Positions 7,886 to 14,806 of a stretch of DNA of 64,000 nucleotides are shown here, piece after piece. The notes beneath the pieces are model-generated. The model saw only the letters and a program-made list of their open reading frames with translations, was not told the origin of the DNA and did not search any database. Made by a program: the position numbers and the translations under genes. The stretch comes from CAYZXL01 sp964482435. Lineage in GTDB: Bacteria > Auribacterota > JABMQX01. Each line of letters starts with the position of its first letter. Position 1 is the stretch's first letter. Where the stretch lies: NCBI GenBank assembly GCA_964482435.1, contig CAYZXL010000005.1:62001-126000 (forward strand), read 5' to 3'.

Positions 7886-9460
7886 CTACTCGTTGTCGTT
7901 TTTCTGCATGGCCTCAAGTTTACACTTTAGCCAGTCCGCCATCTCCTCAATGTTTTTGCTCAGATACCAGCGTCCATTGGCGAAGACGCCGTAATCCGCT
8001 CCCGCCATTGCCGAGGCAAATCGCGCCGAGTTCGCAAAGAAAAGCCACTGCTCGACCCATTTCTTCTCGATGGCCTCGTTGAAGATGCTATCGTTCTGCT
8101 GGAGTCCCTTCGCTGCTCCTTTCTCCCAGGCGGTCATGAGTATCTTCGTTGCTGAGAGGGTCATTTCGTTCGTTGTTCGGATTGTGTTTTCGAGTCGAGC
8201 GAAGTGGCCGGTCACCCATGCCGTATCATGGCAGGCGAGGCAAACCTTCTGCATCGTCTTGATCCTCTTCTCCTGCTCTTTTGCGTCAATGAGAAATTCG
8301 GCGACGGGTTCTCCCGTAAGCTCCGTCGGCAGCGGCAGGCCGGCTTTGTTTTTGATGGCGGTGGTATCCGGGGACTTCGGATGGGGATGAGCGTAAGTCA
8401 ACCCGAACAACCTCCATGCAATCCGGTCATTTATCTGGTGCGTTCTTTCCACGACGACCTCGCCGGTTTCCGTGGTGATTAAGCTGACGTGGCACACGGC
8501 GCACGTCGGCGATGCGAAATTCTTTCCTATAACCCATGGCACCGCCCCAAAGTTCCACTTTTCACCCAGGGAGGAAAAAGTGTTGCCATGCTTGCTGACC
8601 ATGTAAACCTTGTAGGCGGGTACGTCCGGGCCCTCGTGGCATTCCGAGCAGGTGTACGGTTTTCTTGCCATTTCTACGGAAAACAGATGCCTTGGATGGC
8701 AGGCGGTACAGGAGCCCATACTTCCGTCGGGATTAAGCCGCCCGACGCCCTGGTTCGGCCAGCCCGAAAGAACCGGAAATTCCATCTCGCCCAAAGCCGT
8801 CTCTCGGGTCGCGGTGCCTTTCACCTCCACCGCCGCGCCATGGCAGTAGAAGCAAGAATCCAGACCGGTCTCTGCGTCGGGAGGGCTGACGGTCACCCTC
8901 GTGTCCTGGAACGAGTGGATTCCGTTAACAGATTCCATGAGGGTGTGATAGACGGGGTTGTTCTGGAGGTTCACGTACGCATGAGACATCAAATTCTGGC
9001 TGTACTGGCTTGTCTCCAGCGGATGACACGCGGAGCAATCGCTCGGCGTCACGACCACATGAACCCTGTAGTCCCCGTGCTCGAAAGTGTCTTTGTGCTT
9101 CTCGGAGTTCAGGGTGTGGCACTCGGCGCAGCCGACGACAACGTTGCTCGGGTTTTCCGGTGGCTTCTCGGCGGAGACTCTTCTTTCAAGACGGCTTTTC
9201 CTGAGGGCCTCGGCGAGAGTCACTCTGAAGTGAGCGCTCGCTTTCCAGTCCGCGACAATCCCCGGGCTGATAGACTCATGGCAGACGAGGCAGAGCTTTG
9301 TGTCATGGCTGATGCGCTCCCCCGCGCCCAGGGCAACCTCCTCGCTTCCGCATCGGCCCGTCAGCTGCAGAGAAAACAGAATGGGTATCGCAGCCCTGAC
9401 AAGCCTGGGGCTTTTACGAATTGGTGAGCTCCTCACGTTATTAGCCCTTGCCAGACTCAC
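7886..9460 (-). CDS. Octaheme c-type cytochrome, hydroxylamine oxidoreductase (HAO)-like
   Basis: The 524-residue secreted protein has exactly eight CxxCH heme sites, at residues ~57, 111, 142, 203, 251, 271, 320 and 406. The spacing and linkers (SHAYVNLQNNPVYH, NPDGSMGSCTACHPRHLFS, PYTCSECHEGPD, long helical C-terminus) are those of HAO and related octaheme reductases. A hydrophobic segment near residues 24-35 may act as an export signal. The C-terminal block GADYGVFANGRWYLSKNIEEM corresponds to the region that holds the crosslinking tyrosine in ammonia-oxidiser HAO, but whether that tyrosine is equivalent here needs an alignment. Without the crosslink, such enzymes are thought to reduce nitrite or hydroxylamine. 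The start codon is a GTG and is not certain. Confidence 0.82.
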   Translation of the reverse strand: MSLARANNVRSSPIRKSPRLVRAAIPILFSLQLTGRCGSEEVALGAGERISHDTKLCLVCHESISPGIVADWKASAHFRVTLAEALRKSRLERRVSAEKPPENPSNVVVGCAECHTLNSEKHKDTFEHGDYRVHVVVTPSDCSACHPLETSQYSQNLMSHAYVNLQNNPVYHTLMESVNGIHSFQDTRVTVSPPDAETGLDSCFYCHGAAVEVKGTATRETALGEMEFPVLSGWPNQGVGRLNPDGSMGSCTACHPRHLFSVEMARKPYTCSECHEGPDVPAYKVYMVSKHGNTFSSLGEKWNFGAVPWVIGKNFASPTCAVCHVSLITTETGEVVVERTHQINDRIAWRLFGLTYAHPHPKSPDTTAIKNKAGLPLPTELTGEPVAEFLIDAKEQEKRIKTMQKVCLACHDTAWVTGHFARLENTIRTTNEMTLSATKILMTAWEKGAAKGLQQNDSIFNEAIEKKWVEQWLFFANSARFASAMAGADYGVFANGRWYLSKNIEEMADWLKCKLEAMQKNDNE

Positions 9461-9633
9461 TCCTATGCCACGAGAGGGGTGCTGCCTCAGTTATTGGGAA
9501 GCGGCGCCCGGCGAACGCACCCTCACTTTCGGCGAGAGCGTTCGGCACGGCCTCCCAAGCTAATCGCGGAATTCTCTCTTCCTTGCCCCCGCTTGGGGCG
9601 CGAACCTCCCGGCTCCACCCACGTCGTCGGTGC

Positions 9634-10458
9634 TTATTCTGAAGTCAACTGGCGGACCGCACCTAAGACTGCATCATAATCCGGCTCTTTCGTCATCTCC
9701 CTGACCAACTGCACGTACCGAACAATCCCTTTCTTGTCCACCACGAAAACCGCTCTCGCCAGAAGCCGCAGCTCTTTAATCAGGACGCCATACGCCATTC
9801 CGAAGAGGGCCTCACCGTGGTCGGAAAGCGTTTGAACTCGTGTCACTCCGGCGGCGCCGCACCACCGTTTTTGCGCAAAGGGCAGGTCCATGCTTATGGT
9901 GAGTATCAGGACCTCCGGCCCGAGCTGTTCCGCCTCCTGGTTGAATCTTCGCGTCTCCAGATCGCACACCGGAGTGTCAAGGGATGGCACTGATGAGATG
10001 ACGCAGACCTTTCCGCGAAACGATGAGAACTCCACCGGCGAAAGCTGATTATCCTGCACGACAAAATTCGGCGCCGGCTCCCCGACTTTCACTTCATTCC
10101 CGAGCAACGTCAGGGGCTTCCCGCGCATGGTTATCATCCCTGTTCGCTCCTTCATCGAGACTTCCTCCTCTGCTCCTCCCTCATCGTGGAATATGAAGAC
10201 CAGCGTCGCGTGACAAACGCCCAGAACGATCGTCGTCGCCGCCAGCCGCTTGTGCCATGGCAACAGCGCCTTCCTGTTCTTCGGCATAAACAATCCCGCG
10301 CAGGCTGTCAAAGCCGCCAGTGAAAGCGTTGCAATCCCAAACGGGACGACCAACCCGTCCCAGGCGAAGCCATGCTCCTCAGCGCCGTGAGCGAAAACGG
10401 TTCCTACAGCAGACAGTGCGATGACAAATCCAATAATCACGATTTTTGCTATGTTCAC
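9634..10458 (-). CDS. tpx: Thiol peroxidase (Tpx) fused to an N-terminal membrane segment
   Basis: The C-terminal ~170 residues are a complete Tpx-type peroxiredoxin. The peroxidatic cysteine sits in PSLDTPVCDLETRRF and the resolving cysteine in FAQKRWCGAAGVTR, both at the expected spacing. The preceding ~100 residues hold a signal-like helix (IVIIGFVIALSAVGTVFAHG) and two more hydrophobic segments with histidines (WHKRLAATTIVLGVCHATLV). A GTG at 10458 with AAAGGGA upstream is the likely long start. A second strong site (AGAGGAGGAAG, eight bases before ATG at 10155) sits exactly where ordinary Tpx proteins begin (MKERTGMITMRGKPLTLLG). Both a membrane-tethered and a soluble 173-residue Tpx may be made. 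Confidence 0.85.
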   Translation of the reverse strand: MNIAKIVIIGFVIALSAVGTVFAHGAEEHGFAWDGLVVPFGIATLSLAALTACAGLFMPKNRKALLPWHKRLAATTIVLGVCHATLVFIFHDEGGAEEEVSMKERTGMITMRGKPLTLLGNEVKVGEPAPNFVVQDNQLSPVEFSSFRGKVCVISSVPSLDTPVCDLETRRFNQEAEQLGPEVLILTISMDLPFAQKRWCGAAGVTRVQTLSDHGEALFGMAYGVLIKELRLLARAVFVVDKKGIVRYVQLVREMTKEPDYDAVLGAVRQLTSE

Positions 10459-10575
10459 GGTGCAAGTCCCTTTCCGAAGCCTTCCCCGCGCGTTCTTGCG
10501 TTCCTTGTGCCGAGTACCCGCGGAGGCGGCACTCTGCCTCACTGCGCTGGCGCCGCAGCGTCTGGCCTATGGCGC

Positions 10576-11109
10576 CTATCTATTCCGTTCGCTTTGCTCT
10601 GCGAGCAGCTCATCGAGAATCTTCGTGTATTCGTCTTTGGCACGAAGCCCGGGAATCGTCCTCTCGACCTTCCCGGCAACAAAGATTTTTGTTTCTGGAA
10701 TAGTGGTAACGCCGTGTTGCTGAACGAGGTTTCCGAATTTCTCAGCCTTGATGGTGACCACAACCGCGCGCCCCGCGTATTCCACCGCAAGCTCCTGCAT
10801 GACTGCCTTCTGTTTCGTCCACGTGGCGGACTCGTCCGGGTAAAAGGCTGCAAGGACAATTCTGTTAGCTTCCAGGATTTCCTTTAACTCTGCCTCGCTT
10901 TTGAGCTCAATCGCGTGGCGAGGGGGCGCCAATGCGCGCTGCCTTCCGGTCGCCCATGCCAGAAAGAGGCCGACGATTGCGCCACAAATGGCCCCAGCCC
11001 GGGGGCTGCCCGTCATGGGTCAGGCGCCCCCGGCGCACTTTCCCAGATAGCCGATCAGGCCGCCGATGAGGCCTCCGCCAATCAGGCCAATGATAACTCT
11101 GTAAAGCAC
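10576..11109 (-). CDS. Candidate selenoprotein: DUF6132-like membrane motif fused to a thioredoxin-fold domain, with in-frame UGA
   Basis: A frame opens at GTG 11109 (AGGGGG eight bases upstream), encodes a glycine-rich hydrophobic helix ending KCAGGA, meets TGA at 11022-11020, and continues PMTGSPRAGAICGAIVGLFL to a stop at 10576 (177 residues read through). DUF6132 proteins carry CxxGxCP(I/L)TxNP at this point; the TGA falls on the second Cys. A hairpin follows: five G-C pairs (GCCCC/GGGGC) around loop CGGGCU, with the loop starting 19 bases after UGA and a lower G-U-rich stem. This fits bacterial SECIS rules. Residues ~60-175 are a thioredoxin fold (KSEAELKEILEANRIVLAAF, cis-proline region GVTTIPETKIF) in which the CxxC is replaced by SATWTKQK. 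If TGA is a true stop, translation would restart at ATG 11016. Confidence 0.7.
10999..11017 (-). promoter_or_regulatory. Putative bacterial SECIS hairpin following UGA codon
   Basis: On the minus strand downstream of the UGA, bases +14 to +18 (GCCCC) pair with +25 to +29 (GGGGC) around a six-base loop CGGGCU that holds a GG near its 5' side. Bases +7 to +11 and +32 to +36 can add a weaker lower stem across a 2x2 internal loop. The coordinates given cover the core region approximately. The loop starts 19 bases after UGA, inside the 16-37 base window known for bacterial SECIS elements. GC-rich DNA often folds, so the hairpin alone would not be persuasive. Confidence 0.5.
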
Positions 11110-11176
11110 TCCGACCACCCCCTATCTCTCGGAGATAAGCCTCCTCGTCGAAGCTACGAACCGGCTTTCCGTTCTG

Positions 11177-11635
11177 TCAGCCTTCCTTGAGGACGTACTC
11201 GTCGTACTCCACTTCAAATCTCAGCTTGTGTTTTGCCTCCTCCTGGGCGAGAGCCAGGAAGGTCGCGCGCAAACTGGCATCGTCCGTCGCTTCCGCAAGG
11301 TCGCTGTATAGTCTGAAGGACGCCTTCTCCTTTTTCATGGCGAGTATGAGGGCATCCTGATACTCCATGTCCGGCGTCGGCTCAACATCCACGAGGTAAT
11401 CACCAATCTTGAGGTCGAGGACCTTTCCTTCTGCCGGGAGGAGGGTCTTTCCCTGCTGGATTCCGAGCAGTTTTTCCTTATGTCCGACTTCCTCCCGGGA
11501 AAACTCCTCAAAAACCCGGCGCATCCAGGGCTTCTCGACCTGCCGAGCGAGGTCCGCGTAGAATTCGGCCGACTCCTCTTCCTTCGCAACCGCAAAATCC
11601 AGAATCTTATCAACCGAGCTGTATTTCTTCATCAT
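11177..11635 (-). CDS. Ferritin-like/rubrerythrin-type di-iron protein
   Basis: The 152-residue protein has two helix pairs with di-iron ligands: AVAKEEESAEFYADLARQ and EEFSREEVGHKEKLLGIQ in the first half, MKKEKASFRLYSDLAEAT and ALAQEEAKHKLRFEVEY in the second. The C-terminal rubredoxin domain of true rubrerythrin is missing. GAGG precedes the double ATG; the first is used here. It lies 54 bases downstream of rubrerythrin on the same strand and is probably in the same transcript. The role is inferred as iron-dependent peroxide or oxygen handling. Confidence 0.8.
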   Translation of the reverse strand: MMKKYSSVDKILDFAVAKEEESAEFYADLARQVEKPWMRRVFEEFSREEVGHKEKLLGIQQGKTLLPAEGKVLDLKIGDYLVDVEPTPDMEYQDALILAMKKEKASFRLYSDLAEATDDASLRATFLALAQEEAKHKLRFEVEYDEYVLKEG

Positions 11636-11689
11636 TTGATCCTCACGGGCGTAAAACCCCGCCTTCGACTGTCGGGCGAGACACCTTCT

Positions 11690-12262
11690 CTACCAGTTTT
11701 CGCACAGCAACTCAAAGTACGCTTGAGGATGCGTGCAGGCGGGACATTGCTTCGGAGCCTCTATGCCCTGATGGACATATCCGCAGTTCCTGCACCGCCA
11801 GACGACGCTCTTTTCCTTCTTGAACACGGTTCCTTCCTTCACGTTCGCCAGAAGGCCGCGGTAACGCCGCTCGTGCTGCTTTTCGGCTACGGCGATGGAT
11901 TCAAATATGCGCGCTATTTCTTCAAAGCCTTCCTCCCGCGCGACGCTCGAAAAGGAGGGGTACATTTTCCCCCACTCGTACGCTTCTCCGTCGGCCGCCG
12001 CCTGGAGGTTCTCCGCAGTCGTGCCGATGACGCCCGCCGGAAACGTCGCTTGAAGCTCGGCCTCACCTCCCTCAAGGAGCTTGAAAAATCTCTTCGCGTG
12101 TTCCTTTTCCTGGTTCGCCGTCTCCTCAAATATGTCGGCAATTTGAGCGAAACCTTCTTTCCTCGCCTGGCTGGCAAAGTAGGTGTACCGATTTCTCGCC
12201 TGGGATTCTCCGGCGAACGCCGTCAAGACATTCTTCTCAGTTTCGGAGCCTTTCAGTTTCAT
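11690..12262 (-). CDS. rbr: Rubrerythrin
   Basis: The 190-residue protein has an N-terminal di-iron four-helix domain (AFAGESQARNRYTYFASQAR, EETANQEKEHAKRFFKLL, ESIAVAEKQHERRYRGLL) and a C-terminal rubredoxin-like domain with paired cysteines (WRCRNCGYVH and CPACTHPQAYF). It reduces hydrogen peroxide to water with electrons from NADH via rubredoxin-type carriers and is characteristic of anaerobes. The start is taken at ATG 12262, which has AAGGAG eight bases upstream. It lies in the same run as encapsulin, ferritins and superoxide reductase. Confidence 0.95.
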   Translation of the reverse strand: MKLKGSETEKNVLTAFAGESQARNRYTYFASQARKEGFAQIADIFEETANQEKEHAKRFFKLLEGGEAELQATFPAGVIGTTAENLQAAADGEAYEWGKMYPSFSSVAREEGFEEIARIFESIAVAEKQHERRYRGLLANVKEGTVFKKEKSVVWRCRNCGYVHQGIEAPKQCPACTHPQAYFELLCENW

Positions 12263-12487
12263 CACTCGCACTCCTTTTTCTCTTAACCACGTCGTGCTAC
12301 TCGTCTTCTATGCAAAAGACCGACAAGCCTTCCTCTCGCACGTCCTGCGAAAGGCGCTCGCATCGGGCCCGCCTTGCCGGTCAAAGCCTCTCCGGTCCGC
12401 ACCGGCGCAAAGCGGGGCTTCACCTTTGAGATTGCCTGACATCAACTCCTGCCGTAGTGCCTCGGGCTTCCGAGAAGGAACGCTCGG

Positions 12488-13303
12488 CTACTGCTTGAGC
12501 ACGCAGACCGCTGCGGGTTCCAGGAGCCGAAGCGCGAGGCTCTCGGAAACCACAAACTCATAGTCCCGGCCCGACGGCCCAACGAACGCCGTCAGGAGGT
12601 CCTGTCCCAAGACAATAGACGCGAACTGCGTCCCGGACGCCAGGAGCACACCGCCGGAGCTGAGCGCCGACGCCTTGACTATTCCGTCAGTCACCAGGAC
12701 GCCCAGATGTTCGATTTCTGTCTTGTCTCCCTGCGGATAGCGCCGGAATAGCAGGTTGTAGAGCGACGGGGCAAGCCCAAGCGCGTAGGGTCCGTGGAAT
12801 CCGGCATTGTCGAGAAGAGTGGCTGCCTGAATGATGTCCCCAGCAGCCACGCCAACCTCATCCCACGGTTTCAGCTTCAGGCTTTGCGTTCCCTTTGCCG
12901 TCATTAACCCTTCCACACCAAGCGGCTTTGAGCCATGGAAAAGCAGCGCGTCTTCCTCCCTCGCGCAGGCGATTGCGGCTGCGGCGGCCACCTGAAGGTT
13001 CAGGGGAAGCCCGGTTTCCTCAAAGGCCGCGACGTCCCGGGCCGCAAGACAGAACCCGCTCTGAATCGCCGCGACGGGCGTGACCGAGCTCGCCACCACG
13101 CTGGCTCCTTCCCCAGATCCTTCCTTGATGACCCTGTCCGGGGTGGGGATGGACTTCAACCCAAGCCCGTACGGCCCCTCGACGTGCAACAGTCGCCGAC
13201 CGCTCAATTGGCCCTTTGCAGCGACTGTAACCGCTTCATCAATTTTCTCCCAGACCTTCTCGGTAAATGGAGCATCTCCTCGATTCAAGAACTTCTCAGA
13301 CAT
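12488..13303 (-). CDS. enc: Family 1 encapsulin nanocompartment shell protein
   Basis: The 271-residue protein has the encapsulin hallmarks: N-terminal helix with FLNRGDAPFTEKVWEKIDE, LSGRRLLHVEGPYGLGLKSI, P-domain FHGSKPLGVEGLMTAKG, and the C-terminal LASGTQFASIVLGQDLLTAF followed by the E/A-loop strands. The fold is HK97 phage-capsid-like and builds a protein shell that packs cargo by a short C-terminal tag. The gene is 91 bases downstream of an encapsulated-ferritin gene whose tail ends in such a tag. GGAGG is eight bases before the ATG. The pair should form an iron-storage organelle. Confidence 0.94.
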   Translation of the reverse strand: MSEKFLNRGDAPFTEKVWEKIDEAVTVAAKGQLSGRRLLHVEGPYGLGLKSIPTPDRVIKEGSGEGASVVASSVTPVAAIQSGFCLAARDVAAFEETGLPLNLQVAAAAAIACAREEDALLFHGSKPLGVEGLMTAKGTQSLKLKPWDEVGVAAGDIIQAATLLDNAGFHGPYALGLAPSLYNLLFRRYPQGDKTEIEHLGVLVTDGIVKASALSSGGVLLASGTQFASIVLGQDLLTAFVGPSGRDYEFVVSESLALRLLEPAAVCVLKQ

Positions 13304-13394
13304 GTTCTCACCCTCCTGATCCTGAATATCCTTTTCTTTTGCAGCGCCTCCAGGCTCTTTGGTCTTTTGCGAGCGCTGGCCTGACCGAGGTATC

Positions 13395-13757
13395 TCACTT
13401 CTTCAGGTCGCCCACAGTGGGAATTTCCTTCCCCTTCGGCGCGGAGGCTCCTTCGCTCTTGAGATTTTCAGCGAGCTCGTTCACCTCCGCCGCTCCATCC
13501 GCGAACCACTTCTCTTCGTCGGGCAGCAGAATGTTGATGAGCCGCTGAAACTCGCCCGCATGAACTCGCTCCTCGTCAGCTATATCCTGGAGCACTGCTT
13601 TTGCCAGCTCGTTCTCTGTCGCGTCCGCCAGCGCCTCGTAGAGATGAACCGCCTCCTCCTCCGCTGAAAGCGTCAGCCGAATCGCCCGCGTCAGTTCCCG
13701 CGGAGTCAGCTTTCGTCCGGGCACGACCCCGGTAAATGGGTTCAGGAATTCAGGCAT
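13395..13757 (-). CDS. Encapsulated ferritin (EncFtn) cargo with C-terminal targeting tag
   Basis: The 120-residue protein has a short two-helix ferritin core: LTLSAEEEAVHLYEALADA and LQDIADEERVHAGEFQRLIN supply the E, ExxH-type ligands that form a ferroxidase site at a dimer interface. A flexible linker then leads to the final residues PTVGDLKK, close to the known encapsulin loading tag (TVGSLRR type). AAAGGAGGTG upstream fixes the start at ATG 13757 rather than 11 codons earlier. EncFtn oxidises Fe(II) inside the shell. It is transcribed just before the encapsulin gene. Confidence 0.92.
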   Translation of the reverse strand: MPEFLNPFTGVVPGRKLTPRELTRAIRLTLSAEEEAVHLYEALADATENELAKAVLQDIADEERVHAGEFQRLINILLPDEEKWFADGAAEVNELAENLKSEGASAPKGKEIPTVGDLKK

Positions 13758-13913
13758 TTTGCACCTCCTTTCAAGAAACCGATTTTCCAAGCAAGATACT
13801 CGTTACTATCGAATTTTCCCTGTGAGCCAGAACGTCTCGTCCTCGGTTTCCGACGAGAAAGTAGTCCTCCTCTCTTCTCACGTCCTGTCGCATGGTGCTG
13901 TGGAAACGTGCAC

Positions 13914-14309
13914 TTAGCCTACGGTGATTGTCTTGCTCGATTCCCAGAGCCCGTGGATGTTGCACAGAGCGAGAGCGTGGAGCGTCCCGGGCTTGTTGAT
14001 TTTCAGCGATGCGGTTACCTCGTGATGAGTGTAAACCGGGCCCTTGTTTGGACCATCAACCGACTCGCCGTGCGCCGCGAACTCGAAGTGCCCGACCTGG
14101 AAGCTGAACTTCCCTCCCTCGGGATGGAAAAATACCGAAATCCAGCGGATGTGGTGTTCCGTGGTGTTCGGATGCGCGATTTCTTTGCCCAGCGTCACCT
14201 TGACCTGGAACAGCTCGTCCGCCTTCACTTTGTCCGGCGCCTCGATGACCGGGACGTGCTTCTCTTTCTTCCAATCCGCTTTCTGAATGCGTTCGCTAAA
14301 GTCCGCCAT
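13914..14309 (-). CDS. sor: Superoxide reductase (neelaredoxin, class II)
   Basis: The 131-residue protein has a single active Fe site: EKHVPVIEAPDKVKADE (Glu-Lys-His), HPNTTEHHIRWISVFF (two more His) and CNIHGLWE (Cys and His) give the His4-Cys centre. It lacks the N-terminal desulforedoxin domain, hence the one-iron class. It reduces superoxide to hydrogen peroxide without making oxygen, the usual solution in anaerobes, and so feeds the rubrerythrin and Tpx genes downstream. AGGAAAGGAG lies before the ATG. It is the first gene of the minus-strand stress run. Confidence 0.95.
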   Translation of the reverse strand: MADFSERIQKADWKKEKHVPVIEAPDKVKADELFQVKVTLGKEIAHPNTTEHHIRWISVFFHPEGGKFSFQVGHFEFAAHGESVDGPNKGPVYTHHEVTASLKINKPGTLHALALCNIHGLWESSKTITVG

Positions 14310-14806
14310 CGTCTTTGCTCCTTTCCTGAATAAGGATTCACCCCCACGTTAGGTCTCAACCTGCGGTCGCCCGGAGAGGATTTGACGTTTTCATTGTCGG
14401 TGGGCAGCCCGCAAGGCAACACTTCCCCACGGGCCCAGCTCCCGCCTCCGAATTTGATATAATCCGCCCAAGCGCCTAACAAAGTCAACACCTTTGCTTG
14501 GCACAGTGTTCCCCCGGTTGGTGATTTTTTTGTGGCCCCCTTCGGGACAGGCTCGGGGCGGCGAGAGCAAGGCCTCACCGCCGATGACGTTCGTTGCCAC
14601 GGGCTTCGGGCTTTTTTGGACAGCGATCTTGCCCTGAGTCTCAGGGGAATCTCCGGTCCCGACCTGCGGCCCGGGCTCTCACGGCTTCCCGGACGTTGCC
14701 GAACTCGAGTCGAGCCTGGGCGCGGGGCTATGGATCCAAACCGCAAACGCTCATTAAACCGATTGTCCGGCAGTGAGCTCGCCCTCCGTCCAGACACGAC
14801 GCGCCA
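14310..14806. other. Intergenic, no gene recognised
   Basis: About 500 bases lie between the superoxide reductase start and the next gene on the same strand. Reading frames here are Arg/Ser/Pro-rich and look non-coding. The SOR ribosome site lies at its left edge and the promoter for the stress run should be in this stretch, but I could not pick out a confident -10/-35 pair. Confidence 0.4.

Noticed and set aside
14225..14797. 190-residue frame overlapping the superoxide reductase start
   Set aside because: Arg/Ser/Pro-rich composition, no ribosome site, and it runs antiparallel in frame to a real gene.
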